From assembly GCA_020025015.1 (NCBI GenBank), contig JAHHSV010000002.1, positions 7,797 through 71,796 on the forward strand: a stretch of 64,000 bases of DNA, read 5' to 3'. Positions within the stretch are counted from its first letter, which is position 1. Each line of letters begins with the position of its first letter. The notes beneath the pieces were generated by a model. That model worked only from the letters and a program-made list of their open reading frames with translations, was not told the DNA's origin and ran no database searches. The position numbers and the translations under genes are program-made. Source of the DNA: Anaeroplasmataceae bacterium (lineage in GTDB: Bacteria > Bacillota_I > Bacilli_A > Acholeplasmatales > Anaeroplasmataceae). Below are positions 1 to 8,862 of this stretch, piece after piece.

Positions 1-623
1 TTCCCCATTGAAACAAGCGTTAAAATCATACCCGCTGATTCAATATAAAGATTATGAATATAATCATTATAGCTCATAGAAATCATAAATAAGGCTATAA
101 TACCATAAACTAAGGAAGCAAAAGCACCTATCGCAATTAAGCTATCCATATTAGGACTACGTTTAATTAATTTATTAGTACCACTTATAAAATAATTTCT
201 ATTTAAATAAACAATTGGTAGGGTTAATAAAAATTGCAATAACGCAAAGCCCATAGGATTTTGCATATGATCAAAAACCGCAGGTAATGGGAAGCCCCAC
301 ATCATGTTACCCATTGAAACATACATAGTAAGAATTAAAAAAACAAAAGAGGCAATAAGTGAGGCAAGCTTATGATCATTTACCTCAGGCGCCTTAGTTA
401 AGGCCCTCTTATTATTCTTATTAATCGCTCTATAGCCTACACTACTTACAGCAGCCATGATTTTTTCACTGCTTGTAACATTTTCATCATAATCAACATT
501 CATTATACCCTTTAAAAGGTTAACGTTGGCACTTCTTACACCCTTTGTATTTTTTACAGCCTTTTCTACGTGCGCCTGACAGGCTGCACAGGTCATACCT
601 AAAACATCAAATTTTTCCTTCAT
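1..623 (-). CDS. copA: Copper-translocating P-type ATPase, N-terminal part (cut by window edge)
   Basis: This gene begins at ATG 623-621 and runs off the left edge, so only about 207 N-terminal residues are visible and the catalytic DKTGT and membrane metal-site motifs cannot be checked. The visible protein opens with a heavy-metal-associated domain carrying the CxxC ligand pair (GMTCAAC, about residues 9-15). It continues with a linker and at least three hydrophobic segments typical of the P1B-ATPase membrane entry region. Family knowledge: such pumps export Cu(I) across the cytoplasmic membrane using ATP. The gene starts two bases after the csoR stop, so the pair is very probably one copper-responsive operon. 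Copper specificity is inferred from CsoR; silver or another soft metal is possible. Confidence 0.88.
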   Translation of the reverse strand, partial: MKEKFDVLGMTCAACQAHVEKAVKNTKGVRSANVNLLKGIMNVDYDENVTSSEKIMAAVSSVGYRAINKNNKRALTKAPEVNDHKLASLIASFVFLILTMYVSMGNMMWGFPLPAVFDHMQNPMGFALLQFLLTLPIVYLNRNYFISGTNKLIKRSPNMDSLIAIGAFASLVYGIIALFMISMSYNDYIHNLYIESAGMILTLVSMG

Positions 624-625
624 AA

Positions 626-910
626 TTAAAACCTCTTAAACAGATCACTAATTTCATCAACTACACTATAATCACCATTTTTAATTGAATCAATTAAACA
701 AGAATGAATGTGATGATCTAAAATAATACCTGCTAAGCTTTTAATTGACTTTTCAACAGCACTTAGCTGAATTAAAACATCCTGACAATATCTGTCATCT
801 TCAATCATGTTCTTTATTCCATTAATTTGACCAGAAATTCGGTTTATGCGGTTAATCAAAACCTTCTTTTCTTCTTCACTTCTAATCTTTTTCTTACATG
901 AGCATTCCAT
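626..910 (-). CDS. csoR: CsoR-family copper-sensing transcriptional repressor
   Basis: The protein has 94 residues, the usual size for the all-helical DUF156/CsoR family. The copper-sensing triad is present with exact family spacing: Cys42, His67 and Cys71, that is 25 and then 4 residues apart. Known role: apo-CsoR binds a GC-rich inverted repeat, and Cu(I) binding releases it and derepresses the efflux genes. The start ATG follows AGGTG at five bases. A likely operator lies between the -35 and -10 elements directly upstream, and the copper ATPase gene follows after two bases, so autoregulation of a csoR-copA operon is the simplest reading. An extra N-terminal Cys pair (CSC, residues 3-5) is seen; its role is unknown. 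Confidence 0.93.
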   Translation of the reverse strand: MECSCKKKIRSEEEKKVLINRINRISGQINGIKNMIEDDRYCQDVLIQLSAVEKSIKSLAGIILDHHIHSCLIDSIKNGDYSVVDEISDLFKRF

Positions 911-932
911 ATTAGCACCTCATTTCACCTTT

Positions 933-961
933 ATTATATACCCCCATAGGGTATTTTAAAA
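933..961 (-). promoter_or_regulatory. csoR-copA promoter with CsoR-type operator
   Basis: Read on the minus strand, TTTTAA (956-961) and TATAAT (933-938) are separated by 17 bases. That spacer is almost filled by an inverted repeat with perfect six-base arms, ATACCC (938-943) and GGGTAT (949-954), around a five-base centre. GC-rich repeats of this type between promoter elements are the known CsoR operator layout. Function is inferred from position and symmetry. Confidence 0.75.
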
Positions 962-975
962 GAAATTTGCTCATT

Positions 976-1005
976 AAAAAAAGAATCTTTTTTTATTAAA
1001 GATTC
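976..1005 (-). terminator. Intrinsic terminator after pncC
   Basis: On the minus strand GAATCTTT (1005-998) pairs with AAAGATTC (990-983) and is followed by a run of Ts. The left arm overlaps the pncC stop codon. Confidence 0.85.
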
Positions 1006-1469
1006 TCTAATAAGCTTATAAGACTTTCAAAGATATAATCAACCGCTAAGGCTCTTACTACATTTCTACCTTGATTACCAAAATATTCAGTATAGGTATG
1101 AAGCTTACCATTAATAGCTATACCAAAGCAAACCATACCAATTGGCTTAGTAGCAGTCGCACCGGTAGGCCCAGCTATACCACTAATTCCAACCCCAACA
1201 TTGGCCTTGGCCTTTTTTGCTACACCCAAAGCCATTTCACCTGCTACATCCTCTGATACTACCCCATGTTTATTGATCGTAGCCTCATTTACTCCTAATA
1301 AATCCACCTTAGCCTCATTAGCGTAGGTAATAAAGGACATATCTAAAACCTTAGAGGCATTAGCGACATTGACTAAGGTTCCTACCGCTAAGCCAGCCGT
1401 ACAGCTTTCGGCAAAGCTAATATGCATTTTGTTTTTAATTAATAATTCAACTAATCTATCCTCAAGCAT
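996..1469 (-). CDS. pncC: CinA C-terminal domain protein (nicotinamide-nucleotide amidase, PncC)
   Basis: This 157-residue protein is the standalone CinA C-terminal amidase domain. It shows the active-site segment AESCTAG near residue 20, where the family usually has AESCTGG, and the glycine-rich GISGIAGPTGA near residue 95. Known activity: hydrolysis of nicotinamide mononucleotide to nicotinate mononucleotide, a step in NAD recycling. The N-terminal MoaB-like half found in full CinA proteins is absent, as in E. coli PncC. The gene overlaps the MATE stop by eight bases and is the last gene of the plsX-led run, ending at an intrinsic terminator. NAD synthesis genes nadD and nadE lie far away in the same window. 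Confidence 0.9.
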   Translation of the reverse strand: MLEDRLVELLIKNKMHISFAESCTAGLAVGTLVNVANASKVLDMSFITYANEAKVDLLGVNEATINKHGVVSEDVAGEMALGVAKKAKANVGVGISGIAGPTGATATKPIGMVCFGIAINGKLHTYTEYFGNQGRNVVRALAVDYIFESLISLLENL

Positions 1470-2748
1470 TCTTTAAATCCTCTTTTCTTAAATAAAGATA
1501 ATAAATTAAAACTATACTTATTAAAAGCAATACACCCTGAATAACTAAAAATGAAGAAAACACACCTTGAATTTCAAACAAGTAGCTAAATAAGATTAAA
1601 AATACTGGTGTTAAAACTAATGGCTCTAATAGAGTTAAAAGATTAGCTCCCCAAATCTTATTAGCCGAATAAAGGAAGCAGCCATTTATTCTTGTTATTA
1701 CTAATAGGAAAAAGGCACTAAAGTAATAATAAAAGCCCATATTATAATATGTTAAAGCCTCATCACTTAAATTATATAATAAAGGTATTTGATTTTTAAG
1801 GAAAAAGAACGTTAAAATTATGATACTACTAAAGCCAACGCCTATTAAAATAGTCTTAAAATATAATTCATTAAGTTTCTTCCTATCATTAGACCCATAA
1901 TAATAGCTGACTAAAGGCTGAACACCATCACCACTACCTGAGGCTGAAGCTTGAACTATATATAATAAATAGCTAAATAAGGTATAGGCAGCTGTTAAAC
2001 TATTACCACCATAAGTTAAGCATATGGTGTTATTTAAAATATTTATCACTGAATAAGCATAATTTAAGGCAAATGGTGCAAGCGAGCCAATTAAAATTGG
2101 TTTTAAGATTGGCTTTTCAAGCCTTACCTTAGGCTTTAAAATAATAAAGCCCATAATAGCAATAAAGCCCTGTGAAATAACTGATCCAATCGCAGCACCA
2201 ACTAGATCAAGATTTAGCATGAAGATAAAAACATAATCAAAAACAAAGTTAATTATAGTTGCGCCAATTGAAATAAACATGGCCATTTTTGTTTTACCCT
2301 CATTTTTAAGTAATGGGGTAAAGCCACCACTAAAAATATGGAATACTGCACATAAAGACATAACCAATAAATAATTATAGCCATGCTCTAAAACAATTCC
2401 CTCAGCTCCTGACCAAACTAATAATGGCTTGGCAAGTAAGCTTACAAAAATCGTAAAAAATACACTGGCAACTAATAAAATTAGAATTGTTGAATTCATA
2501 ATTTTATTTTTTAACTCGAAATTTCTTTCCCCGTCAGCAATTGATGATTTAATACCACCACTAATACCAATTGCTAAGCCAATAGTTTGCATAAAGGCAA
2601 CAATTGGCCAAGCTAAATTAATAGCCGTTAGGCCAGCATCACCAAGCTTTAAACCAATAAAACCACCATCAACTAAAACATAAATTCCCAAAAATAAAGA
2701 GGAAATTAGTGATGGTAAAATATAAGAAAGCATTTTATTTTTAGGCAT
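1462..2748 (-). CDS. MATE-family multidrug/toxin efflux protein
   Basis: The 428-residue protein consists of about twelve hydrophobic segments in two similar halves, the size and pattern of MatE-fold cation antiporters. The N-terminal region (DGGFIGLKLGDAGLTAINLA, about 27-46) is characteristic of the family. Known role: efflux of organic cations or other toxic compounds coupled to Na+ or H+. The substrate cannot be read from the sequence. It overlaps the nth stop by eight bases and ends in TGA inside the start region of pncC, so it is translationally linked to housekeeping neighbours and is probably not an independently regulated resistance gene. Confidence 0.88.
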   Translation of the reverse strand: MPKNKMLSYILPSLISSLFLGIYVLVDGGFIGLKLGDAGLTAINLAWPIVAFMQTIGLAIGISGGIKSSIADGERNFELKNKIMNSTILILLVASVFFTIFVSLLAKPLLVWSGAEGIVLEHGYNYLLVMSLCAVFHIFSGGFTPLLKNEGKTKMAMFISIGATIINFVFDYVFIFMLNLDLVGAAIGSVISQGFIAIMGFIILKPKVRLEKPILKPILIGSLAPFALNYAYSVINILNNTICLTYGGNSLTAAYTLFSYLLYIVQASASGSGDGVQPLVSYYYGSNDRKKLNELYFKTILIGVGFSSIIILTFFFLKNQIPLLYNLSDEALTYYNMGFYYYFSAFFLLVITRINGCFLYSANKIWGANLLTLLEPLVLTPVFLILFSYLFEIQGVFSSFLVIQGVLLLISIVLIYYLYLRKEDLKNA

Positions 2749-3382
2749 CTTTTTTTCTCCTCTTTAGCTTACAATATTCCTTTAATGGACAAATATCACA
2801 TTTAGGATTTTGTGCCTTACAATAATTTCTACCAAATAAAATCAATAAATGGTGGGCATCAATCCAATCATCCTTAGGAATATACTTTTTTAAATTTTCT
2901 TCAGCCTTTAATAAATCATCAGCTTCCTTCCTAAAGCCTAAGCGATAGCTTGTTCTATAAACATGCGTATCTACAGCAATAGCCGGAATATGAAAGCCTA
3001 CTGCACTAACAACGTTAGCTGTTTTTCTTCCAACACCTGGTAATTCAATCAAAGCCTTAAAATCCTTAGGTACCTCACTATTATATTTTTCTACTAAAAC
3101 CTTAGCCATCTTAACTAGATTGCTAGCTTTAGTATTAGCTAAACCAATTGAGCGAATAATATCCATTATTTCATTATAGGAAGCCTTACTTAAGGCCTCT
3201 GGATTAGGATATTTTTGAAATAAAGCAGGAGTAACTAAATTAACTCTTTCATCTGTCGTTTGCGCACTAAGCATTACGGCACATAAAAGCTCAAAAACAT
3301 TATTATGATTTAAAAAGCATTTTGGTTCCCCAAAAATGCTTCTAAGCTTGTCTACTATTTCCTTTGCCTTTAGTTTATTCAT
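2741..3382 (-). CDS. nth: Endonuclease III (DNA glycosylase/AP lyase)
   Basis: The 213-residue protein matches E. coli Nth in length and layout. The helix-hairpin-helix LPGVGRKTA holds catalytic Lys120, followed by VDTH with catalytic Asp138. The C-terminal [4Fe-4S] cluster loop has Cys188-x6-Cys195-x2-Cys198-x5-Cys204. Known role: removal of oxidised pyrimidines and cleavage at abasic sites in base excision repair. The start codon overlaps the TGA stop of the DnaD-like gene as ATGA, and nth-next-to-dnaD is conserved in Bacilli. Confidence 0.97.
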   Translation of the reverse strand: MNKLKAKEIVDKLRSIFGEPKCFLNHNNVFELLCAVMLSAQTTDERVNLVTPALFQKYPNPEALSKASYNEIMDIIRSIGLANTKASNLVKMAKVLVEKYNSEVPKDFKALIELPGVGRKTANVVSAVGFHIPAIAVDTHVYRTSYRLGFRKEADDLLKAEENLKKYIPKDDWIDAHHLLILFGRNYCKAQNPKCDICPLKEYCKLKRRKKDA

Positions 3383-3981
3383 CGCTTTAAACCTATTTTT
3401 TTCATAAATTCTTGTAATGATTCATCTAAAACTACAGGATTTTCATTCTTCTCAATAAACCTTGCAATATTTCTAACTGTAACATCATACTTACTCTTTT
3501 CAATACGATTAATAGTTTCTAAAATATCATCATAGGTATGGTGCTCCTTAGTGATTAAAGGAATTAAGATGTCATATTCACTAGAGGTAATAATTCGATT
3601 AGTTTTCTTTTCTACATAACGAATTATCTTATTAATCTCATCTTCCTCTGGCTTATTCTTATCAGTATAGTCCTGTTCTATTTTTTCAAAGAAAGGCTCA
3701 ACCGTAAATTTTTCAACACCTATACCATTTTCATATTGCATATAAACCTTATAAAAGGAATGCTCAAGCATATTAGAAAGAGCTGTTGTAATCTCATTAA
3801 CATGAAGTAAGCAGCTTTCCTCAATTTTATTAATTGAAATAGTGTTTACACCCTTTTTATACTCATCTAATAAATAAAATAAAACCGCAACCTCATTAGG
3901 AGTAAGCTCTAATTTGCTCGCATTTTTTATAATGTATTCCCTATAATTTAGATACCCATCTAAATATAACTCAAATAACAT
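3379..3981 (-). CDS. dnaD: DnaD-like replication initiation/primosome protein
   Basis: This 200-residue protein has an N-terminal winged-helix-like half (about 1-100) and a C-terminal DnaD-type helical domain (about 112-185) ending in a VTVRNIARFIE segment like the family's conserved C-terminal helix. Known role in Bacillota: DnaD works with DnaA and DnaB to load the replicative helicase at oriC and at restarted forks. Sequence conservation is modest, and the assignment leans on the domain pattern together with the position directly upstream of nth, as in Bacillus. A paralogous DnaB/DnaD-domain protein is the alternative. Confidence 0.75.
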   Translation of the reverse strand: MLFELYLDGYLNYREYIIKNASKLELTPNEVAVLFYLLDEYKKGVNTISINKIEESCLLHVNEITTALSNMLEHSFYKVYMQYENGIGVEKFTVEPFFEKIEQDYTDKNKPEEDEINKIIRYVEKKTNRIITSSEYDILIPLITKEHHTYDDILETINRIEKSKYDVTVRNIARFIEKNENPVVLDESLQEFMKKIGLKR

Positions 3982-3989
3982 TTTACCAC

Positions 3990-4655
3990 CTATTTTGCTC
4001 GCTTAAGCAAGGCTTCCTTCGCCGCCATTTGCTCAGCTTCTTTTTTTGTTTTACCAGAACCATGACCATAAACTAAGCCATCAATATAAACCTCAGCCGC
4101 AAATAAACGATCATGAGTAGGACCGGTTTCTGAAACTATCTTGTATTCAATATTACGCTTTTCTGATTGAATTTCCTCTTGGAAAATTGACTTATAATCC
4201 TTGATAACTGCAGTTTCATCAATATATGGTAATACAAGCTTACCAAAAACCATTCGAGCCTTATCAAAGCCATAGGTTAAATATATAGCACCTAAAAAAG
4301 CCTCGAAGGCATCGGCAATAATAGCCTTATTGCTTCTACCACCAGTCTTTTCTTCACCTTTTCCTAATAAAAGATAATCCTGTAAATTAATCTTTGAAGC
4401 ATAAATATCTAAGGCCTCCTCACGAACAGCCTGAGCTCTTTTTTGCGTTAAAACACCCTCATCCTTACTAATGCTACCATATAAATAGGTACTCATACAT
4501 AGCTCTAAGACAGCATCGCCTAAGAACTCTAATCTTTCATTACAATTTGTATGATGCTCATTAGCATAGGAAGAATGAGTAAATGCTTCAATTAATAAGC
4601 TATCATCACTAGGCTTTTCTAAGCCAACTAAATCTAGTAACTTTTCTAATTCCAT
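3990..4655 (-). CDS. rnc: Ribonuclease III
   Basis: The protein has 221 residues, standard for the family. The signature NERLEFLGDAVLEL (39-52) carries Glu43 and Asp47, and DAFEAFLGAIYL holds Asp115 and Glu118, together the Mg2+-binding catalytic set. A C-terminal double-stranded RNA-binding domain ends with GSGKTKKEAEQMAAKEAL. Known role: cleavage of double-stranded RNA, including rRNA precursors. The start codon abuts the stop of plsX, and the plsX-rnc order is common in Bacillota. Ends in TAG. Confidence 0.97.
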   Translation of the reverse strand: MELEKLLDLVGLEKPSDDSLLIEAFTHSSYANEHHTNCNERLEFLGDAVLELCMSTYLYGSISKDEGVLTQKRAQAVREEALDIYASKINLQDYLLLGKGEEKTGGRSNKAIIADAFEAFLGAIYLTYGFDKARMVFGKLVLPYIDETAVIKDYKSIFQEEIQSEKRNIEYKIVSETGPTHDRLFAAEVYIDGLVYGHGSGKTKKEAEQMAAKEALLKRAK

Positions 4656-5656
4656 TACTCTGCCTCTTTCTCTATTGCCTTACGTACGTGATTAATAACA
4701 TCCTTTTTAACCATCTCACGAGCCTGACGAATAGCATTATAGAAAGCAAAGCTATCACTGTTACCATGAGCCTTAATTACAGGTACAGGAATACCTAAAA
4801 TCATTGCTCCACCAACCTCTGATGAATCCATGCGTTTTTTAAAGCGTGCTAAATTTTTACGCATAAAGATATAGCCAATTTTGCCCCAAATATTACGCTT
4901 AATTTCTTCCTTAAGCATAACACCCATAGCCTTAGCTGTACCTTCAATAGCCTTCATACAAACATTAGTTGTAAAGCCATCATTAATAATAATTTCAATA
5001 GGTGTAGTTATAACATCATTACCCTCAACATTACCATAGAAATTAATGTTTTTATTAGCACTTAAAACCTCAAAGGTTTCCTTATCAACTGGTCTACCCT
5101 TACCTGGCTCTGAGCCAATATTTAATAAACCAACCCTTGGATTTTCATAGCCTAAAACCTCTTTAGCAACAATTGTAGCAAAGGTAGCTAATAAATCGAT
5201 ATGCTCAGGACGTAATTCAACGTTTGCTCCAACATCTAGTAAAAGCTTAGCTCTACCATCAATGCTTGGAATAATTGGGCATAAAGCAATACGCTCAACC
5301 TCAGGTAAACGTCTAATTAAAATATGCGCACCAACTACAACGCATTGAGTAGGTCCACTAGTAACAACTGCATCTACTAATTTATTTTTAGCATCCTGCA
5401 TAGCAACGCATAATGACGCTGTATTTCTCTTACTTCTTACGGCTCTAATAGGATCCTCTTCACCCATATCAAGAACATCCTCTGTTGGATGAATTGTAAT
5501 TCTTTCCTTACAGGTTAAAAGCTCATTAATCTTAACCTCATCACCATAAAGCACTATTTCTATATCATCAAATTTTTTAACTGCATCCATTGCGGCCTTA
5601 ACAGTTGTATTTAAACCATAATCTCCGCCCATAGCATCTACTGCAATTTTAATCAT
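4655..5656 (-). CDS. plsX: Phosphate acyltransferase PlsX
   Basis: The protein has 333 residues from ATG 5656-5654 and begins IKIAVDAMGGD, the typical PlsX N-terminus. A longer reading from a TTG at 5668 adds four residues, but the shorter start has GGTTGGTGA placed at ribosome-binding distance and is preferred. Known role: conversion of acyl-ACP to acyl-phosphate for the first acylation of glycerol-3-phosphate in phospholipid synthesis. It leads the run plsX-rnc-dnaD-nth-MATE-pncC. A FakA-like fatty acid kinase, a PlsC-like acyltransferase and PgsA elsewhere in the window act in the same pathway. I see no obvious FapR-type operator in the short upstream gap. Confidence 0.96.
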   Translation of the reverse strand: MIKIAVDAMGGDYGLNTTVKAAMDAVKKFDDIEIVLYGDEVKINELLTCKERITIHPTEDVLDMGEEDPIRAVRSKRNTASLCVAMQDAKNKLVDAVVTSGPTQCVVVGAHILIRRLPEVERIALCPIIPSIDGRAKLLLDVGANVELRPEHIDLLATFATIVAKEVLGYENPRVGLLNIGSEPGKGRPVDKETFEVLSANKNINFYGNVEGNDVITTPIEIIINDGFTTNVCMKAIEGTAKAMGVMLKEEIKRNIWGKIGYIFMRKNLARFKKRMDSSEVGGAMILGIPVPVIKAHGNSDSFAFYNAIRQAREMVKKDVINHVRKAIEKEAE

Positions 5657-5689
5657 AATAATCACCAACCTATAGTTATAATCTCTTTT

Positions 5690-5698
5690 ATTTTACCA
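5690..5698 (-). promoter_or_regulatory. Possible extended -10 promoter of the plsX run
   Basis: On the minus strand TGG-TAAAAT forms an extended -10 element about 34 bases upstream of the plsX ATG. No convincing -35 box is seen at 16-18 bases, so the call is weak. Confidence 0.4.
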
Positions 5699-5737
5699 TT
5701 AATGAACAAAAATATAAAGACAATTACCAATTATAAC

Positions 5738-5760
5738 AAAAAAGACTACAATTGTAGTCT
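5738..5760 (-). terminator. Intrinsic terminator after the ABC importer operon
   Basis: AGACTAC (minus strand) pairs with GTAGTCT around an AATT centre at 5743-5760, followed on the minus strand by six Ts. It separates the importer operon from the downstream plsX run. Confidence 0.88.
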
Positions 5761-5768
5761 CTTAATTT

Positions 5769-6935
5769 CTAATATATCTTACTTAAATCTAATTTATTTA
5801 AGCTATCTGGTACTCTAGCTAATAACAAATCAGTTAAATCCTTACCCAAAAACATTTCTGTTATTTCCTTAGTCTTATTTTTAATATCTTCCTTAGAAAA
5901 TACCTCTGGATAAGCAACAGATGCACAGTAATAGCAGTTTATTAAAGCCATCTCAATATTAGTTTGATAGGCATTACAAGGTAGCTGAACATAAACCTCA
6001 TCATTTTTAAAGGCTGAAATGCTTTCTAGAATATTTTTATTCTTAGCAATACTAAAATCTTCCTTTAGCTTTTGAATCCCCCCACCATCAATTATTATTT
6101 TCTTAGGATCTAGCTTTTTTAATTGCTCTAAATCAAATTCATGATAATAATTAGGCTTTTTAGAGCCCTCTGGCTCTAAAGGATCAATTATATTTTTAAT
6201 ATTTGCAATCTCAAAGGTTGAATAGCCCGCAACAGTTGACTGAATACCACGCTGACCACTATGGCTATTACAGCCATAATAAATAGGTGTTGATTCCTTA
6301 TTTAAGGTTTTTTGATTAATTTCAAGCATTGCAGCTTCCATATATTTAATTAAAGCCTCAGCTCTAGTGCTCGCATTCATAATTGAACCTATTAGCTTAA
6401 TTGAAGCAAATAAGGAAGGATCCTTAATATCATTAGTTTTATAAAAAACCCTAACTACAGGCACATTGATTTGATTTTGTAAATTATTTACAGCCTCAAC
6501 ACTATGAGATGAGAAAATTAAATCTGGCTTAGCCATCAATAGCTCCTCAGAATTAGGGACAGTTTCGCCACGACCACCCATACCACATAAAGGTAGCTTA
6601 CTAAAATATTCCTTATTCACCTCATAATAAGGACGAAGCGGTGTACGATTAGCAACCATTTCTTTAAAATTTTCAACTCTTTCAACCGCACAAATATAGT
6701 TAATATCGGCAACATAGCTATATAGCCTCATAGTTCCTGAGCCAATACAGCAGACTCTTCTTATTTCCTTAGGTAAGGTTACCTCACGATTAGAAATATC
6801 CTTAATATTTCTTTTACCTTCCTCAATAATTATTGGTTCTACATCAGTTTCTATATTAGGAGCTTTTTCCTTACCACAGGAAGCTAAAGATAATAATCCT
6901 AACACACTCAATAGTAAAATTAATCCTTTTTTCAT
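5769..6935 (-). CDS. Siderophore/cobalamin-type ABC importer substrate-binding lipoprotein
   Basis: The 388-residue protein starts with a lipoprotein signal peptide whose lipobox is LASC with Cys20, so the mature protein should be membrane-tethered outside the cell. It continues with a FecB/BtuF-type periplasmic-binding fold (about 45-350); conserved pieces include KEIRRVCCIGSG and the KPDLIFSSH segment before the central helix. Known role: capture of Fe(III)-siderophore, heme or corrinoid and delivery to the FecCD permease. The ligand cannot be told from the sequence. It is last in a permease-ATPase-binding protein operon, two bases after the ATPase stop, and ends at an intrinsic terminator. 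Confidence 0.88.
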   Translation of the reverse strand: MKKGLILLLSVLGLLSLASCGKEKAPNIETDVEPIIIEEGKRNIKDISNREVTLPKEIRRVCCIGSGTMRLYSYVADINYICAVERVENFKEMVANRTPLRPYYEVNKEYFSKLPLCGMGGRGETVPNSEELLMAKPDLIFSSHSVEAVNNLQNQINVPVVRVFYKTNDIKDPSLFASIKLIGSIMNASTRAEALIKYMEAAMLEINQKTLNKESTPIYYGCNSHSGQRGIQSTVAGYSTFEIANIKNIIDPLEPEGSKKPNYYHEFDLEQLKKLDPKKIIIDGGGIQKLKEDFSIAKNKNILESISAFKNDEVYVQLPCNAYQTNIEMALINCYYCASVAYPEVFSKEDIKNKTKEITEMFLGKDLTDLLLARVPDSLNKLDLSKIY

Positions 6936-6937
6936 TT

Positions 6938-7699
6938 CTATATCCCTTCTTTTAAAATAATATGTCTTTTATCATCAATTGTAACAATGCTTGCCTCAAT
7001 ACCAAAGGCCTCACTTAAATCCTCAGCCTCTAGCTTTTCAGGTATTGTTGTTTTAATAATTTTATTATCATTTAAAATAATTAAAGAATCAAAAAAATGC
7101 ATTGCCAGGTTTAAATCATGAATATTAACTAAAACAGTGATTTTTCTTTTCTTAGCAATTCTTCTAATTAAGCCTAAAACCTCAATTTGATTTTTAATAT
7201 CTAAATTACTTGTCGGCTCATCTAAATATAAAAGCTTAGGCTCCTTAACTAAGGCTCTTGCAATTGCAACCTTTTGCCTTTCACCACCACTTAGGTTATT
7301 AACATTCTTAAAGGCTAAATCCTTAAGTTTCAAATCCTCAATAATACTATTAACAATTTCTAAATCAGTCTTACCAGCCTCAAAGCCAAAATAAGGCCTT
7401 CTACCAATTAAAATCGAATCAAAAACCGTAGCGTCACTAAATATTATATTTTGCGGCACATAGCCAATTAGCTTACTTTTTTCCTTAAGCTTTAAGCTAT
7501 TTAGATTTATTCCATCTAAATAAATCTCGCCCTCTTTTACCTTAACTAAACTAACTATACAACGCATAAGGGTTGTTTTACCAACACCATTTTTACCAAG
7601 AATTCCCACTAGGCTAGAATCATCAGTCTTAAAATTAATGTCCTCTAAAACCCTATCCTTACCGTTATAGCTATAAAATAAATTCTTAACCTCTAGCAT
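6938..7699 (-). CDS. Siderophore/cobalamin-type ABC importer ATPase
   Basis: The protein has 253 residues from ATG 7699-7697. A reading two codons longer begins with TTG inside the permease stop and is less likely. It has a complete ABC ATPase core: Walker A GKNGVGKTT (35-43), Q-loop near 82, signature LSGGE (135-139), Walker B LLYLDE (155-160) and a switch histidine in NIHDLN. The sequence resembles FepC/FecE/BtuD-type ATPases. Known role: ATP hydrolysis to drive uptake through the FecCD permease. The gene begins two bases after the permease TGA, consistent with translational coupling. Confidence 0.93.
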   Translation of the reverse strand: MLEVKNLFYSYNGKDRVLEDINFKTDDSSLVGILGKNGVGKTTLMRCIVSLVKVKEGEIYLDGINLNSLKLKEKSKLIGYVPQNIIFSDATVFDSILIGRRPYFGFEAGKTDLEIVNSIIEDLKLKDLAFKNVNNLSGGERQKVAIARALVKEPKLLYLDEPTSNLDIKNQIEVLGLIRRIAKKRKITVLVNIHDLNLAMHFFDSLIILNDNKIIKTTIPEKLEAEDLSEAFGIEASIVTIDDKRHIILKEGI

Positions 7700-7701
7700 A
7701 A

Positions 7702-8766
7702 TCAATCATTTTTCTTTCTTAATAGTAAATAAATAAACATTGGTCCACCTAATAAAGAGGTAATAGCTCCAACCGGTAGGCTTGTACCAATAACAATAAC
7801 CCTACTAACAATATCTGATAATATTAATAAGCAGGAGCCAAATAAACAAGAGGCAGGAATTAAATATCTAAAATCATCCTTAATAAACTTCTTCATAATT
7901 TGTGGAGATATTAAACCAATAAAGCCAATAACACCTAAAAAGGAAACCGCAACAGCTGTAATCAAGGACGCTAATAACAAGCTAATTATCGTTAAGCCCT
8001 CTGTTTTAACTCCTAAGGTTTTAGCCAAATCATTACCATTAGCCATCGCATTATAGTCCCAACGCTTAAGCATAAAAAAGCCTAAGGAAATAAAAATAAC
8101 AATAAACATTAATAGGCATTCCATGTAGGTTGCCCTACCTAAATTACCAAAGGACCAAAAGACCGCTGAGGCTAATTCAGTATCATCAGAAAAGAACTGA
8201 ACTATTAAGGTGCCTGCCTGAAATATCGTACCTATCGCAACACCAGCTAAAACGATTGATTCCTTGCTAAAATGCTTAAATCGCGCTAATAATAAAATTA
8301 AACCAACACTCGCTAAGGCAAATAAAAAGGCAAAAATCGTAACTAAATAAGGATTATTAATATCAATAAGGCCATTACTTTTAGCAAATGAGCCCGCTCC
8401 TAAGGTAATAATAGCTAGGTTAGCACCAAAGACAGCCGCATTACCAACACCTAAGGTTGAAGGCGATGCCATATCATTTTTTAAAACATTTTGCATGATG
8501 CAACCACTAATAGCTAAGCCACCACCCGCTAAAAAGGCCGCTATAACCCTCGGTAAGCGAATGTTATAAACAATTAAAATATTTTCTTCACTACCTTGAT
8601 GAAAGATAGCCTTACATACATCTATAAAGGGAATATAGGTTGAACCAACTGATACACCTAAAATAAATAAAAATATAGCAGCAAAAAAAAGAATAATTAA
8701 GACCAGCCTTTTTTTAGCCATATTATTCTTATAAAAATCAATTAAATTACCACTACTATATTTCAT
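7702..8766 (-). CDS. Siderophore/cobalamin-type ABC importer permease (FecCD family)
   Basis: The 354-residue protein has about ten hydrophobic segments and family landmarks such as IRLPRVIAAFLAGGGLAISG (about 66-85) and FLGVIGFIGLISPQIMKKFI near residue 275, the coupling-helix region. Known role: homodimeric membrane channel of FecCD/BtuC importers for ferric siderophores, heme or vitamin B12. It is the first gene of the operon, reads away from a TetR-family regulator, and has a minus-strand promoter overlapped by an inverted repeat. It ends in TGA, one piece of evidence for the standard genetic code. Confidence 0.92.
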   Translation of the reverse strand: MKYSSGNLIDFYKNNMAKKRLVLIILFFAAIFLFILGVSVGSTYIPFIDVCKAIFHQGSEENILIVYNIRLPRVIAAFLAGGGLAISGCIMQNVLKNDMASPSTLGVGNAAVFGANLAIITLGAGSFAKSNGLIDINNPYLVTIFAFLFALASVGLILLLARFKHFSKESIVLAGVAIGTIFQAGTLIVQFFSDDTELASAVFWSFGNLGRATYMECLLMFIVIFISLGFFMLKRWDYNAMANGNDLAKTLGVKTEGLTIISLLLASLITAVAVSFLGVIGFIGLISPQIMKKFIKDDFRYLIPASCLFGSCLLILSDIVSRVIVIGTSLPVGAITSLLGGPMFIYLLLRKKND

Positions 8767-8785
8767 AAAATCACAACCCTTTCTT

Positions 8786-8813
8786 ATTCTACTATATTTT
8801 AAGGATTAATCAA
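8786..8813 (-). promoter_or_regulatory. Promoter of the ABC importer operon
   Basis: On the minus strand TTGATT (8808-8813) and TAGAAT (8786-8791) are 16 bases apart, about 20 bases upstream of the permease ATG. The -35 box lies within the inverted repeat at 8807-8828. Confidence 0.65.
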
Positions 8814-8828
8814 ACAAAACTTTGATTA
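8807..8828. promoter_or_regulatory. Candidate TetR operator over the importer -35 box
   Basis: TAATCAAA (8807-8814) and TTTGATTA (8821-8828) form a perfect eight-base inverted repeat with a six-base spacer. Size and placement over the importer -35 element fit a TetR-dimer operator. That the neighbouring TetR protein binds here is inference. Confidence 0.6.
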
Positions 8829-8862
8829 TTGTTTTATTTTTCTTAATTTTTTTAGGATTTTT